This document shows positions 50,757-64,000 of a stretch of DNA of 64,000 nucleotides, one piece after another. How positions within the stretch are numbered: the first letter of the stretch is position 1; each line of letters opens with the position of its first letter. The stretch is taken from positions 2,666,001 to 2,730,000 of the forward strand of contig OZ220497.1 of NCBI GenBank assembly GCA_965116245.1. The letters run 5' to 3'. Source of the stretch: Poriferisodalis sp965116245. Lineage in GTDB: Bacteria > Actinomycetota > Acidimicrobiia > Acidimicrobiales > Poriferisodalaceae. The notes under the pieces were generated by a model. It ran no database searches. It worked only from the letters and a program-made list of their open reading frames with translations, and was not told where the DNA came from. The translations under genes and the position numbers were made by a program.

Positions 50757-51821
50757 CTAACCCCTGGACTCGGGCGCGCCGAGCGTCTCCAGCCGTTCAG
50801 TTACGTCCACGAAGCCTGGCTCAACGTCGGCGATCCTGGCGAATCCTCGTCGAGCGCGCTGCAAATCCCCAACTCGGTCATATAGGTCAGCCAACGCATA
50901 CCACAACCTGAGGTGATGTTCCTTGGGGCGTTTAGGACGCACTGGGCCAGCCTCCAGAAGACGGATGGCGTCGCGGGTTCGTCCTTCGTCAGCCAGCGCA
51001 CCTGCGGCAACGATGCGACCTTCGGTGATGGTGCGCGCGTCCGGGTCGCTGTACCTCAGCCGGTCCCACACCGCATGCACATCGTTGAGCCGATCAAGTG
51101 CCCGATAGCAGTCCGCCAGCACAGGCAACTGGTCTACAGCTCCTGAGAGTTGCTCATAGCGCTCAAGCCGATGCGCCGCAGCAGTCCAGCGGCCGAGACG
51201 GTACAGCGTCAACCCGTACAGCTCTTGCACGTCAGCGACCGCGTTATAGCGCGAAGCCAGCGGTCGCAACGCCTTGAGCGCATCGCCAAATCGTTCGGCC
51301 AGGAAATCCTCGGCGGCTTCTTTGAGCCGCAACGCCAATCGCTGACGCTCGGCGGCCGAAAGGTCTCGCGCTGTAGTCGGGTCCAGCGTAGGAAGTTCCA
51401 CTCGGATTGACGGCCGACGACGTGGCTTGTTGGATTCGGCGCGGTCGCGCTGGATTGGTCGGGAACGTTGGGGAGGTTGGGGAGTTGTGGGGCGTGGCTG
51501 TCGGCGTTCCGGTACTCCCGACGCATAGGCGTCACCTTTGTCGGCGCCGGGAATCGGCCGCAGCAGCGAAGCCCCCTTGCGTGCAACGCCGCCCCAGTCA
51601 GTTCGCTGAGCCGCTTGCTCCGCTACTTCATCAACCGGTTTCTTGTCACGGTTATCACGGTTGTTGCGGCTGTCGCGGTTAGACGGGTTTCGACGCGTGC
51701 GGTCACGGCGTTTCTCGCGTTCAGTGCGCCCCTGCGATCGCTTGTTTGGACCTCTGTTGGAACCGCTACCGGATCCTCTGCTATTCGAGCTTCCGCGGGA
51801 CGGATGCCGCTTCTGCGTCAC
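50757..51821 (-). CDS. Tetratricopeptide-repeat protein with basic low-complexity N-terminus
   Basis: The first roughly 140 residues are strongly basic and disordered (Arg/Asn/Ser/Pro-rich, with NRDSRNNRDNRD-like repeats), followed by TPR-like helical hairpins from about 155 to 345 (LKEAAEDFLAERFGDALKAL, YGLTLYRLGRWTAAAHRLERY, LWYALADLYDRVGDLQRARRG). It resembles the TPR protein encoded between tyrS and tlyA in mycobacteria (Rv1691), matching the position here. TPR proteins mediate protein-protein contacts, and the basic tail suggests nucleic acid or ribosome binding. The function is unknown. The start is GTG 51821, 46 bases after the rRNA terminator. Confidence 0.82.
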   Translation of the reverse strand: MTQKRHPSRGSSNSRGSGSGSNRGPNKRSQGRTEREKRRDRTRRNPSNRDSRNNRDNRDKKPVDEVAEQAAQRTDWGGVARKGASLLRPIPGADKGDAYASGVPERRQPRPTTPQPPQRSRPIQRDRAESNKPRRRPSIRVELPTLDPTTARDLSAAERQRLALRLKEAAEDFLAERFGDALKALRPLASRYNAVADVQELYGLTLYRLGRWTAAAHRLERYEQLSGAVDQLPVLADCYRALDRLNDVHAVWDRLRYSDPDARTITEGRIVAAGALADEGRTRDAIRLLEAGPVRPKRPKEHHLRLWYALADLYDRVGDLQRARRGFARIADVEPGFVDVTERLETLGAPESRG

Positions 51822-51867
51822 ATCGCAAGGCTAGGCCGCGAGGCTAGACAGAAACACAGAAACAAAG

Positions 51868-51895
51868 AACCCCCGTCGCATATACGACGGGGGTT
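51868..51895 (-). terminator. Rho-independent terminator of the rRNA operon
   Basis: An 11-bp perfect stem (AACCCCCGTCG at 51868-51878 against CGACGGGGGTT at 51885-51895) with a 6-base loop, followed on the minus strand by the T-rich tail CTTTGTTTCTGTGTTTC. It lies five bases beyond the 5S rRNA. Confidence 0.92.
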
Positions 51896-51900
51896 CAGGT

Positions 51901-52016
51901 TCCGGCAACGACCTACTCTCCCAGGGGAATTGCCCCCAAGTACCATCGGCGCTGGCAGGCTTAACTTCCGTGTTCGGAAAGGGAACGGGTGTGGCCCTGC
52001 CGCCATAGTCACCGGA
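51901..52016 (-). rRNA. 5S ribosomal RNA
   Basis: The minus strand begins near TCCGGTGACTATGGCGGCAG, contains the conserved CCCGTTCCCTTTCCGAACAC and GAGAGTAGGTCGTTGCCGG, and its two ends pair (TCCGGTGAC with GTTGCCGGA). Length is about 116. Ends are placed by this pairing. Confidence 0.93.
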
Positions 52017-52091
52017 GATCCGTTGATGCAGATTTCTGCACAGCGATGCACGCACAGCACACGTTCAAATGCGCTTCCTCAAGGCTGAATA

Positions 52092-57032
<4,941 letters not shown>

Positions 57033-57652
57033 GATCAAACCGGCAACTTCGCGTGGCTAAGCCGCACGATGCTGCTGGCACGATCGAAGAGCCCCTGCCG
57101 CCGGTTGAGGTCAAGTGCCCTCAAGCTGCGACAACTGGCTGGAATTGGTGTACCGTCGCATTTCGGCTCGCACACGGCAAGCCTGATGAGACGGCACGAA
57201 CAAGTTGGTCCTCGGTCATGGGTAGACCGTGGACCGGCTGTGTGGTTCGATCAGCGACTGGAATCCAGCAGCCGATCGCCCGCACTGGCGTTTTCGTCCT
57301 CTGTTCTGTTGTCAAGGAGCGCTGCTGAAGCGAACCTGTCAGCAGCAGACACTTGGTCGGCGCCAGCCACAACGATCTCGCTAGAGATAGATGCGAACGG
57401 CACCGCCGGAGGTGTCGCCCCCCTGACCGCAATGCGGCCCGTGAGGGGGAAGGAGAACAATAGCAGGTAGATGTCACGGACACAACCTGATTGCGGGATT
57501 GCCGAAAAAGGCCGGGATTGCGAGGCCAGGACGGCTCAAGAGGCACAGTCAAGATGCCCGGCCCAGATGCCCGGCCCAGATGGCTGGCCCAGATGGCTGG
57601 CCCAGATGGCTGGCCCAGATGGCTGGCGCGGTGTCCCCAAGAACCTGTCTTC
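57033..57652. other. tyrS-16S intergenic region with 13-bp repeats
   Basis: A 620-base stretch with no convincing gene. A perfect minus-strand TTGACA occurs at 57310-57315, but no good -10 lies 17 bases downstream, so the rRNA promoter is not pinned down. At 57552-57629 six 13-bp units (agatggctggccc and the variant agatgcccggccc) form a tandem array just downstream of tyrS. Confidence 0.6.
57552..57629. repeat. Six 13-bp tandem units downstream of tyrS
   Basis: Consecutive units of agatggctggccc begin at 57552, 57565, 57578, 57591, 57604 and 57617; the first two have cccgg in place of gctgg, and the last ends in gcgc. The period is not a multiple of three. Confidence 0.95.
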
Positions 57653-58924
57653 TCAAGAAACCGTGGCCACGTGCCAACGCTTCTTGCCTCGCCGCAGCAG
57701 GACATAGCGTCCCCAGAGAAGATCGCGGGATCCAATCAGGCGGTCCGAATCGCTGGTGCGCTCCCCGTTGATGTACACGCTGCCCTCTGCTAGTGCCCTG
57801 CGCGCTTCGCTGCGGCTAGCTGCCAACTCAGCGTCTACCAGCACATCCAAGATTGAAGTATCCAGCGCGCGCAGGCGGCTGGAGGGAACCTCGCCAGCCA
57901 CGAACGCCAGCGCTGGTGCTGAGACCTCACTCAACGAGGCTGCGCCGCCGAACAGCACTTCGCTGGCCTCAACCGCCGCCGCAGCAGCGGTGTCACCATG
58001 CACTATGCGCGTCACTTCAGCCGCCAACCGCCGTTGCCCCTCACGTCTGCCCGGGTCGGCCTCATGTGCTGAGGCGATTTCGCGCACCTCGGCCATGTCC
58101 AGGAAAGTGAGCTGCGCCAACAGCTTCTCTACATCGGAGTCTTCCACGCCGATCCAAGCCTGATAGAAGCGGTAGGGACTCAAGGCCTCGGCGCTTAGCC
58201 AGAGGGTCTCGCCACCGGCTGTTTTGCCGTATTTGGAGCCATCGCTGCGTGCCAGCAACGGCCACGTCAACGCATGCGCGGAGCGACCCAGCTTGCGTCG
58301 GATCAAATCAATGCCGAGCACGATGTTGCCCCATTGATCGGAGCCGCCTACTTGCAACTCGCACCCAACGTGCTCCGCCAGCCACAAGTAGTCGTATGCC
58401 TGGAGCAACATGTAGCTGAACTCGGTGTAGGAGAGGCCATCACCTTCATCCAGACGATTGCGGACCGACTCCTTGCCGAGCATCAGCTGCACTGTGACGT
58501 GCTTGCCGACGTCTCGCAGAAAATCCAGCACACCAACACCAACTGTCCAGGCGCGATTGTCCAGCAACTGAGCCGAATAGGGACCCTCGTCGAAGTCCAG
58601 GAACTGGCGCAGTTGGGGAACGATGCCTTCAAGGTTGTGGGCCAAGGCCTCGTCGTCAAGCAGGTTGCGTTCGACTGAACGACCGCTGGGATCGCCCACC
58701 ATGCCAGTTGCGCCGCCCGCTAACACAATCGGACGATGACCGCCACGCTGCAGTCGTCGCAGCGTCAGCAAGCCCATGAGATTGCCCACGTGAAGGCTCG
58801 CAGCGGTGGGGTCGAAGCCGCAATACACCGTGATCGCGTCTGCCTCCAAGCGCAGCGTCAGCGCCCGCCGATCCGTTGTTTGGTGGATCAGACCACGCGC
58901 GTCGAGGTCAGCCAGCACGTCCAC
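57653..58924 (-). CDS. tyrS: Tyrosyl-tRNA synthetase
   Basis: Charges tRNA-Tyr. The HIGH-type motif lies in CGFDPTAASLHVGNLMGLL near residue 35, the tyrosine pocket residues in SYTEFSYMLLQAYD, and the KMSKS equivalent is SDGSKYGKTAGGE near 230. The C-terminal S4 RNA-binding domain (EARRALAEGSVYINGERT) is intact. Length of 423 is normal. The start is GTG 58924. The gene lies next to the ABC exporter and mpg, as in M. tuberculosis. Confidence 0.96.
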   Translation of the reverse strand: MDVLADLDARGLIHQTTDRRALTLRLEADAITVYCGFDPTAASLHVGNLMGLLTLRRLQRGGHRPIVLAGGATGMVGDPSGRSVERNLLDDEALAHNLEGIVPQLRQFLDFDEGPYSAQLLDNRAWTVGVGVLDFLRDVGKHVTVQLMLGKESVRNRLDEGDGLSYTEFSYMLLQAYDYLWLAEHVGCELQVGGSDQWGNIVLGIDLIRRKLGRSAHALTWPLLARSDGSKYGKTAGGETLWLSAEALSPYRFYQAWIGVEDSDVEKLLAQLTFLDMAEVREIASAHEADPGRREGQRRLAAEVTRIVHGDTAAAAAVEASEVLFGGAASLSEVSAPALAFVAGEVPSSRLRALDTSILDVLVDAELAASRSEARRALAEGSVYINGERTSDSDRLIGSRDLLWGRYVLLRRGKKRWHVATVS

Positions 58925-58985
58925 TGCGACAGTCTGCCCGACGGCTCAACGCGATTGAACCGGTTACATGTCCAGCAGGCCGCCC

Positions 58986-59095
58986 GATCCGGCCAACATT
59001 AATCCGGCCAACACTGATCCGGCCAGCGCCGTCCTGCGGCCATTTGCGCCATCCTATGGCCAATTGCGCCTGCGGCCATTTGCGCCGGCGGCCAG
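58986..59095. repeat. 15-bp repeats between the ABC permease and tyrS
   Basis: Three copies of gatccggccaacatt at 58986-59030, followed by diverged copies of a tgcggccatttgcgcc unit to about 59095. They fill most of the 182-base gap upstream of tyrS. Confidence 0.85.
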
Positions 59096-59106
59096 TTGGC
59101 TTCCGG

Positions 59107-59874
59107 CTAGTTGCGAGGCGTCCAGCGAAAGAAGCGCAAAGCCACTAGCACACCGAAGGCTCCCCACCCCAAAATGACCAGCCAATGCCACGCTGGCATA
59201 GGTACACCTTCGCTGAACGGGTCGAACGTGCGTGCCAAGGCGTGAGCCAAGTGCTTGATGGGAAAAAAGTCGCCTAGCAGGCTCATCCAGCGCGGCACAC
59301 CCTCCGTGTGGATGAACACGTCCGAGATGAAATACAGCGGCAACACGCACATGTTGGTGATCGCCGGGGCCGCCTGCTCGCTAGGACAGATGCAGGTGAC
59401 TGCCAGCCCCAAAGCCGAGAACGCGACCGCACCCACCAGTATCGAGATACACAGACTCGGCAAAGCCGCTAGCTGAACCTCAACGTTATAACCGAGCCAG
59501 CCGATGAGGATCACCAGCGTCGTCATAAACGTTGTCAGCACCAGCGACGCGCCGAGCTGTCCACCCACGTAAACCCATGGCGGCAAGGGTGTCGCTCGCA
59601 TGGCCTTGAGCACGCCGTTCTCACGCCTGATCACCGTGACTATGGCTGCGTTCATGAAGTTGGCCGAAACCAGCGCCAACGCCAATATCCCGGGCACATA
59701 GAAGGTTGCGAGACGGGCGCCGGTGGTGCCGAGGAGCTCGTTGCCAAACAGCGAGGTGAAGATCACCAAGAAGATCAGCGGCAAGATCACTGTGAAAAAA
59801 GTGGCTGCCGGGCTGCGCCGGAAGCTTAGCAGATTGAACGACACTTCGCTTCGCAACTGATGAACGCGTCTCAC
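59107..59874 (-). CDS. ABC-2 type exporter permease
   Basis: A 255-residue membrane protein with six predicted membrane segments and the ABC-2 pattern: an N-terminal FFTVILPLIFLVIFTSLFGN helix, VIRRENGVLKAMRATPLPPWVY, and a late SLLGDFFPIKHLAHAL loop. It resembles drug/lipid exporter permeases such as mycobacterial Rv1686c. The GTG start overlaps the ATPase stop codon by four bases (GTGA). The substrate is unknown. Confidence 0.88.
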   Translation of the reverse strand: MRRVHQLRSEVSFNLLSFRRSPAATFFTVILPLIFLVIFTSLFGNELLGTTGARLATFYVPGILALALVSANFMNAAIVTVIRRENGVLKAMRATPLPPWVYVGGQLGASLVLTTFMTTLVILIGWLGYNVEVQLAALPSLCISILVGAVAFSALGLAVTCICPSEQAAPAITNMCVLPLYFISDVFIHTEGVPRWMSLLGDFFPIKHLAHALARTFDPFSEGVPMPAWHWLVILGWGAFGVLVALRFFRWTPRN

Positions 59875-60926
59875 TCTTGGCTGCTTTCGCTGCCTCCGCT
59901 GCCTCCGCTGCCTGTCGAGACCAATCCCGTTGATGTAGGGCTCTTTGATGCGAGGCCCGTCAATGCGAGATACGTGTCCTCCAGCGTCGGCGGCACGACT
60001 GCAATTGAATCCAAACGCGTCTGTGCCGCGACAGCCTCTGCGAGCAGTGCCCGCACGACACCGTCAATGTCTCGAGTAGCGATAACTGGTCTTGTGGCTG
60101 GTCCTGTGGGACCTGCTGTTGTGTGCGCCTCGGCTGCGGCGCGGAGCGGCGATTCTGCCCTGCTGGCGGGCACGAGTAGGTCCTTTAGTTGTCCAGGCAG
60201 CGCCTCAGGGCTCAGTTCTGCTGCATCCCAGCTAATCTTCGTTTGAAGCGCTACCTGTTCGGCCAGTTCCGACGCAGTGCCGTCGGCCACGATGCAGCCC
60301 TGCGATATGACAACGATCCGATCCGCCAGATGGTCGGCTTCATCCATGTAGTGCGTGGTCAGTAACACAGTCACTCCCCACGACCGCAGACCACCGATCA
60401 TCTGCCAAGCCTCGCGCCTCGCCGCGGGGTCAAAGCCGGTAGTGGGCTCATCCAAGAACACCAGCTCGGGATCGCCGACTAGCGCCAGCGCCACAGCCAA
60501 CCGCTGTTGTTGGCCACCTGAGAGTCGCCGAGTCCGGGTGCTGGCGGCGTCAGCGAGGCCAACCAGTTCCAGCACTTGTGAGGTGGGACGAGGCGAGCGG
60601 TAGTACGCAGACCACATGGTCACGATTTCTGCGGCTGTGAAGTCGCCCTCGTGCTTGGCGCCTTGCAGCACCACGCCGATTCGTTCTCTCCAGGCTGCGG
60701 TGGCGTTCGCAGGATCGACACCTAGTACCTGCACGTCACCCGACGTTCGGGTGCGCAGGCCCTCAAGAATCTCAATCGTGGTTGTTTTGCCCGCGCCGTT
60801 CGGACCCAGGAAGGCGACCATCTCGCCCTTCGCAACCGTCAGATCAACCCCGGCTACGGCATCAAGTTGGCCGTAGCGCTTTCGGAGCTGTCTGACCTTG
60901 ATTGCGGGGCGGGGGCCACCGCTCAT
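59871..60926 (-). CDS. ABC exporter ATP-binding protein
   Basis: Nucleotide-binding subunit of the exporter. Walker A is in FLGPNGAGKTTTIEIL near residue 37, the signature motif is RLSGGQQQRLAVALAL near 135, Walker B is ELVFLDEPTTGFDP, and the H-loop lies in LLTTHYMDEAD. The C-terminal roughly 100 residues form a regulatory tail ending in a Gly/Ser-rich stretch. It overlaps the genes on both sides by four bases, forming one unit with the permease and the upstream small membrane protein. Orthologous context: Rv1687c next to mpg. Confidence 0.92.
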   Translation of the reverse strand: MSGGPRPAIKVRQLRKRYGQLDAVAGVDLTVAKGEMVAFLGPNGAGKTTTIEILEGLRTRTSGDVQVLGVDPANATAAWRERIGVVLQGAKHEGDFTAAEIVTMWSAYYRSPRPTSQVLELVGLADAASTRTRRLSGGQQQRLAVALALVGDPELVFLDEPTTGFDPAARREAWQMIGGLRSWGVTVLLTTHYMDEADHLADRIVVISQGCIVADGTASELAEQVALQTKISWDAAELSPEALPGQLKDLLVPASRAESPLRAAAEAHTTAGPTGPATRPVIATRDIDGVVRALLAEAVAAQTRLDSIAVVPPTLEDTYLALTGLASKSPTSTGLVSTGSGGSGGSESSQE

Positions 60927-61297
60927 CCGGCCTGACCGCCGATCGCCGCGCCCCGACTATTGGAAATGTGCTTGCTGGGATTGTGTTTACAGGGACTGTG
61001 TTTACTGGCGCCGGTACTACTGGGGCCGGTACTACTCGGGCCGGTACTACTGGGGGCGAGCACATCAGCGACAACATCGGTGTAGCGCTCGGGATGAAGA
61101 ACTTGGGGGCGGACCGCGGCTACGTACAGCAAGACACCGAGCGGTCCGCTATAGAGGATCAGCCCGATCCAATGCCAGCGACGCTTGTTGACCGCATTGA
61201 ATCGTTCGCGACCCAGCCTCAAGATGTCAACGATCCCAACCGCCATGATCAACGCAGCCAATGCGGCAGCGACGATCAACACAGTGCCAAAGCTCAC
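60923..61297 (-). CDS. Small membrane protein with PLDc_N-like two-helix domain
   Basis: A 124-residue protein with a first membrane helix (VLIVAAALAALIMAVGIVDIL), a basic loop (GRERFNAVNKRRWHWIG) and a second helix (LILYSGPLGVLLYVAAV), the arrangement of the phospholipase D-nuclease N-terminal domain found in small actinobacterial membrane proteins. The last 45 residues come from tandem repeats (SSTGP units from 15-bp copies at 61007-61051, plus a further 15-bp pair). It overlaps the ATPase start by four bases. The start is GTG 61297. Confidence 0.7.
   Translation of the reverse strand: MSFGTVLIVAAALAALIMAVGIVDILRLGRERFNAVNKRRWHWIGLILYSGPLGVLLYVAAVRPQVLHPERYTDVVADVLAPSSTGPSSTGPSSTGASKHSPCKHNPSKHISNSRGAAIGGQAG
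60978..61051 (-). repeat. 15-bp units in the tail of the small membrane protein gene
   Basis: Three copies of ggggccggtactact (61007-61051) preceded by two copies of a different 15-bp unit, gggactgtgtttact (60978-61007). All are in frame in the gene. Confidence 0.9.
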
Positions 61298-61476
61298 TTG
61301 GTCACGCTACCGCTGCCAGCATTATCGCCCCAAGAACTGTGCTTTCAGATTCTCGACGTTCCCGGACGCTCTACTTCTTGCAACCAGGCCCCGCTGCGAG
61401 AGTCATGGCTACCAGACTGCCGATTTTCGAAGGCCACCTCCGAGACGGCCGGCAGATATAGCTCCGAGCACAGCCC

Positions 61477-61761
61477 TCATGCGCTCAGCGACGACACCAT
61501 GTTGGATAGCTGAAACCCGGCACCCAAAAGGCCAGCGAAGACGAAGCCGAGCCCGGCTGCCCAGAACGTCCCATCAAACAACAGTCGGCCTCCTGCAGCG
61601 AAGATCGCTGTGATCGCCACCAGTTTCAACACCGGTCCGGGCACAAACATGATTGCGGCCCAGCTCACCACCGAACCGCATAGCAGCAGAGCGAGATTCT
61701 CAACCAATAGCACCGGACGCACAGCGTCACGGTACGCGGTCAGGTTGCGTAGTCGCCGCAC
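61477..61761 (-). CDS. Small hydrophobic protein, unknown function
   Basis: Ninety-four residues with two to three membrane segments (LLVENLALLLCGSVVSWAAIM, VLKLVAITAIFAAGG, WAAGLGFVFAGLLGAGF). It lies on the same strand between mpg and the small PLDc_N-like protein gene, with a 46-base gap to mpg. The start is probably GTG 61761. No family is recognised. The clear membrane pattern supports a real gene. Confidence 0.6.
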   Translation of the reverse strand: MRRLRNLTAYRDAVRPVLLVENLALLLCGSVVSWAAIMFVPGPVLKLVAITAIFAAGGRLLFDGTFWAAGLGFVFAGLLGAGFQLSNMVSSLSA

Positions 61762-61807
61762 GCGGTCACGGTTTGGCTTGACTATGGGCAGGTCACGGTG
61801 CGCGCGC

Positions 61808-62394
61808 TCATCGCTTGCTTACGTGCACGCTGGCAGCGTCGTACCAACGCCACGGTAGATCGGTACCGCGACTGATTCCAATGCGCGCCGCCTGCACTAG
61901 GTCTATTGGTGCCCAACCGTCTTCACGGATGAGTAGGCCGCCATTGGTCGTCACATCGCAGCCGTCGTGTGCGCCACCTATAGCCATGGCCTGAGTCAGC
62001 TTGGCAGGACCTGAGCACAAATCTGAACTTCCAGAGCGGCCCCTGCGAGCAGCCATCGAGCCCAGGCCACCGATCGGCTCAAGCGCCCGTAACAGCACTG
62101 CGTCACCAACGCCAGCCGATGCACACACAACGTTGGCACACCAGTGAATGCCATAGATCAGGTACACATACAGGCGGCCCGGTGGCCCGAACATGGAGGC
62201 GTTGCGAGCTGTCGGACCAGCGCGCGAGTGGGCCGCTGGATCACCGTCACCGCAATATGCCTCAACCTCCACGATGCGCCCAGCGACCGGCGAGCCGCTG
62301 TCATGTATGAGTACTTTGCCGATCAACTCAGGAGCAACCTCAGTTGCCGGGCGGTCGTAGAACGCTTGCGGCAAAGGGTCGCCTGTTGGAAGTC

Positions 62395-62398
<4 letters not shown>
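61808..62398 (-). CDS. mpg: 3-methyladenine DNA glycosylase (AAG/MPG family)
   Basis: Base-excision repair glycosylase for alkylated purines. The hallmark segment is GRIVEVEAYCGDGDPAAHS, with the catalytic Glu, followed by TARNASMFGPPGRLYVYLIY and GIHWCANVV. CSGPAKLTQAMAI is the conserved C-terminal-side motif. Length of 196 is typical. The TTG start overlaps the argH stop codon by four bases, so it is translationally coupled to argH. Confidence 0.93.
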
Positions 62399-63896
<1,498 letters not shown>

Positions 63897-63900
<4 letters not shown>

Positions 63901-64000
63901 AGGTTCGCCAGTTGGCGGCAGCAATCTGCGACGGTTGCGCCGCCAAGTTCCTCGGCAGCTACGACGAAAAGCGTGTCGTCGCCAGCAACCGTGCCGACCA
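63897..64000 (-). CDS. argR: Arginine repressor, C-terminal fragment (runs off the window)
   Basis: The last 33 codons of a minus-strand gene read VGTVAGDDTLFVVAAEELGG and then end QLANL. The GTxAGDDTxF motif is the arginine-binding core of the ArgR hexamerisation domain. Its stop codon overlaps the argH start. The DNA-binding part lies beyond base 64000. It fits argR directly before argH. Confidence 0.85.

Noticed and set aside
57121..57735. Minus-strand frame of 204 residues between tyrS and 16S
   Set aside because: It reads through the 13-bp tandem array and into tyrS on the same strand in another frame. No domain is visible, so it is an accidental frame.

Overview
The window looks like chromosomal DNA of a moderately GC-rich actinobacterium. 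Gene order is the best evidence. Read along the minus strand (high to low coordinates) it runs argR-argH ... mpg-tyrS ... TPR protein ... tlyA-nadK-recN-steA-steB/mctB ... pyrG-xerD ... scpA-scpB-rluB ... cmk ... der. This is the order I recall for Mycobacterium tuberculosis between about Rv1657 (argR) and Rv1713 (der). I infer an early-branching actinobacterium, perhaps Acidimicrobiia, but there is no decisive marker. The 16S gene at 55512-57032 would settle it.

Layout. 0-10 kb: nrdA, an FAD-dependent reductase, a two-domain FN3 remnant, tRNA-Pro, der, and on the plus strand a large exported RCC1-type double beta-propeller gene and ispH. 11-22 kb (minus strand): plsC, an aroA-cmk fusion, tyrA, an indolepyruvate:ferredoxin oxidoreductase-type protein, rluB, scpB and scpA. 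22.5-34 kb (mostly plus): trpS, then an accessory block with a DUF222/HNH gene on a leaderless promoter, a long hairpin, a Res-Mod restriction-modification pair with a broken mod, a frameshifted HsdR-N-like gene and a single-chain MNT-HEPN protein. The block lies in the xerD-scpA interval of the conserved gene order. 34-51 kb (minus): xerD, pyrG, an envelope and cell-separation cluster (MraY/WecA-like protein, GT2, SteB/MctB, SteA), recN, nadK, tlyA, korA/korB, class I fructose-bisphosphate aldolase and a TPR protein. One plus-strand amidohydrolase gene lies between pyrG and the envelope cluster. 51.8-57 kb: a complete rRNA operon on the minus strand (16S-23S-5S) with a terminator and no spacer tRNA. 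57-64 kb: tyrS, an ABC-2 exporter, two small membrane proteins, mpg, argH and the end of argR.

Two patterns cut across the annotation. First, short tandem repeats, each locus with its own unit, occur throughout. Inside genes the units are 9, 15 or 18 bp and encode low-complexity linkers in housekeeping enzymes. Between genes the units are mostly 10, 13, 15 or 17 bp. Second, two long poly-C tracts sit where phase variation would be expected: C13 inside mod, and C10 inside the spacer of the probable promoter of the RCC1 gene. Many genes overlap by 1-4 bases (ATGA, GTGA, TGATG, TAATG), so much of the minus strand is probably translationally coupled operons.
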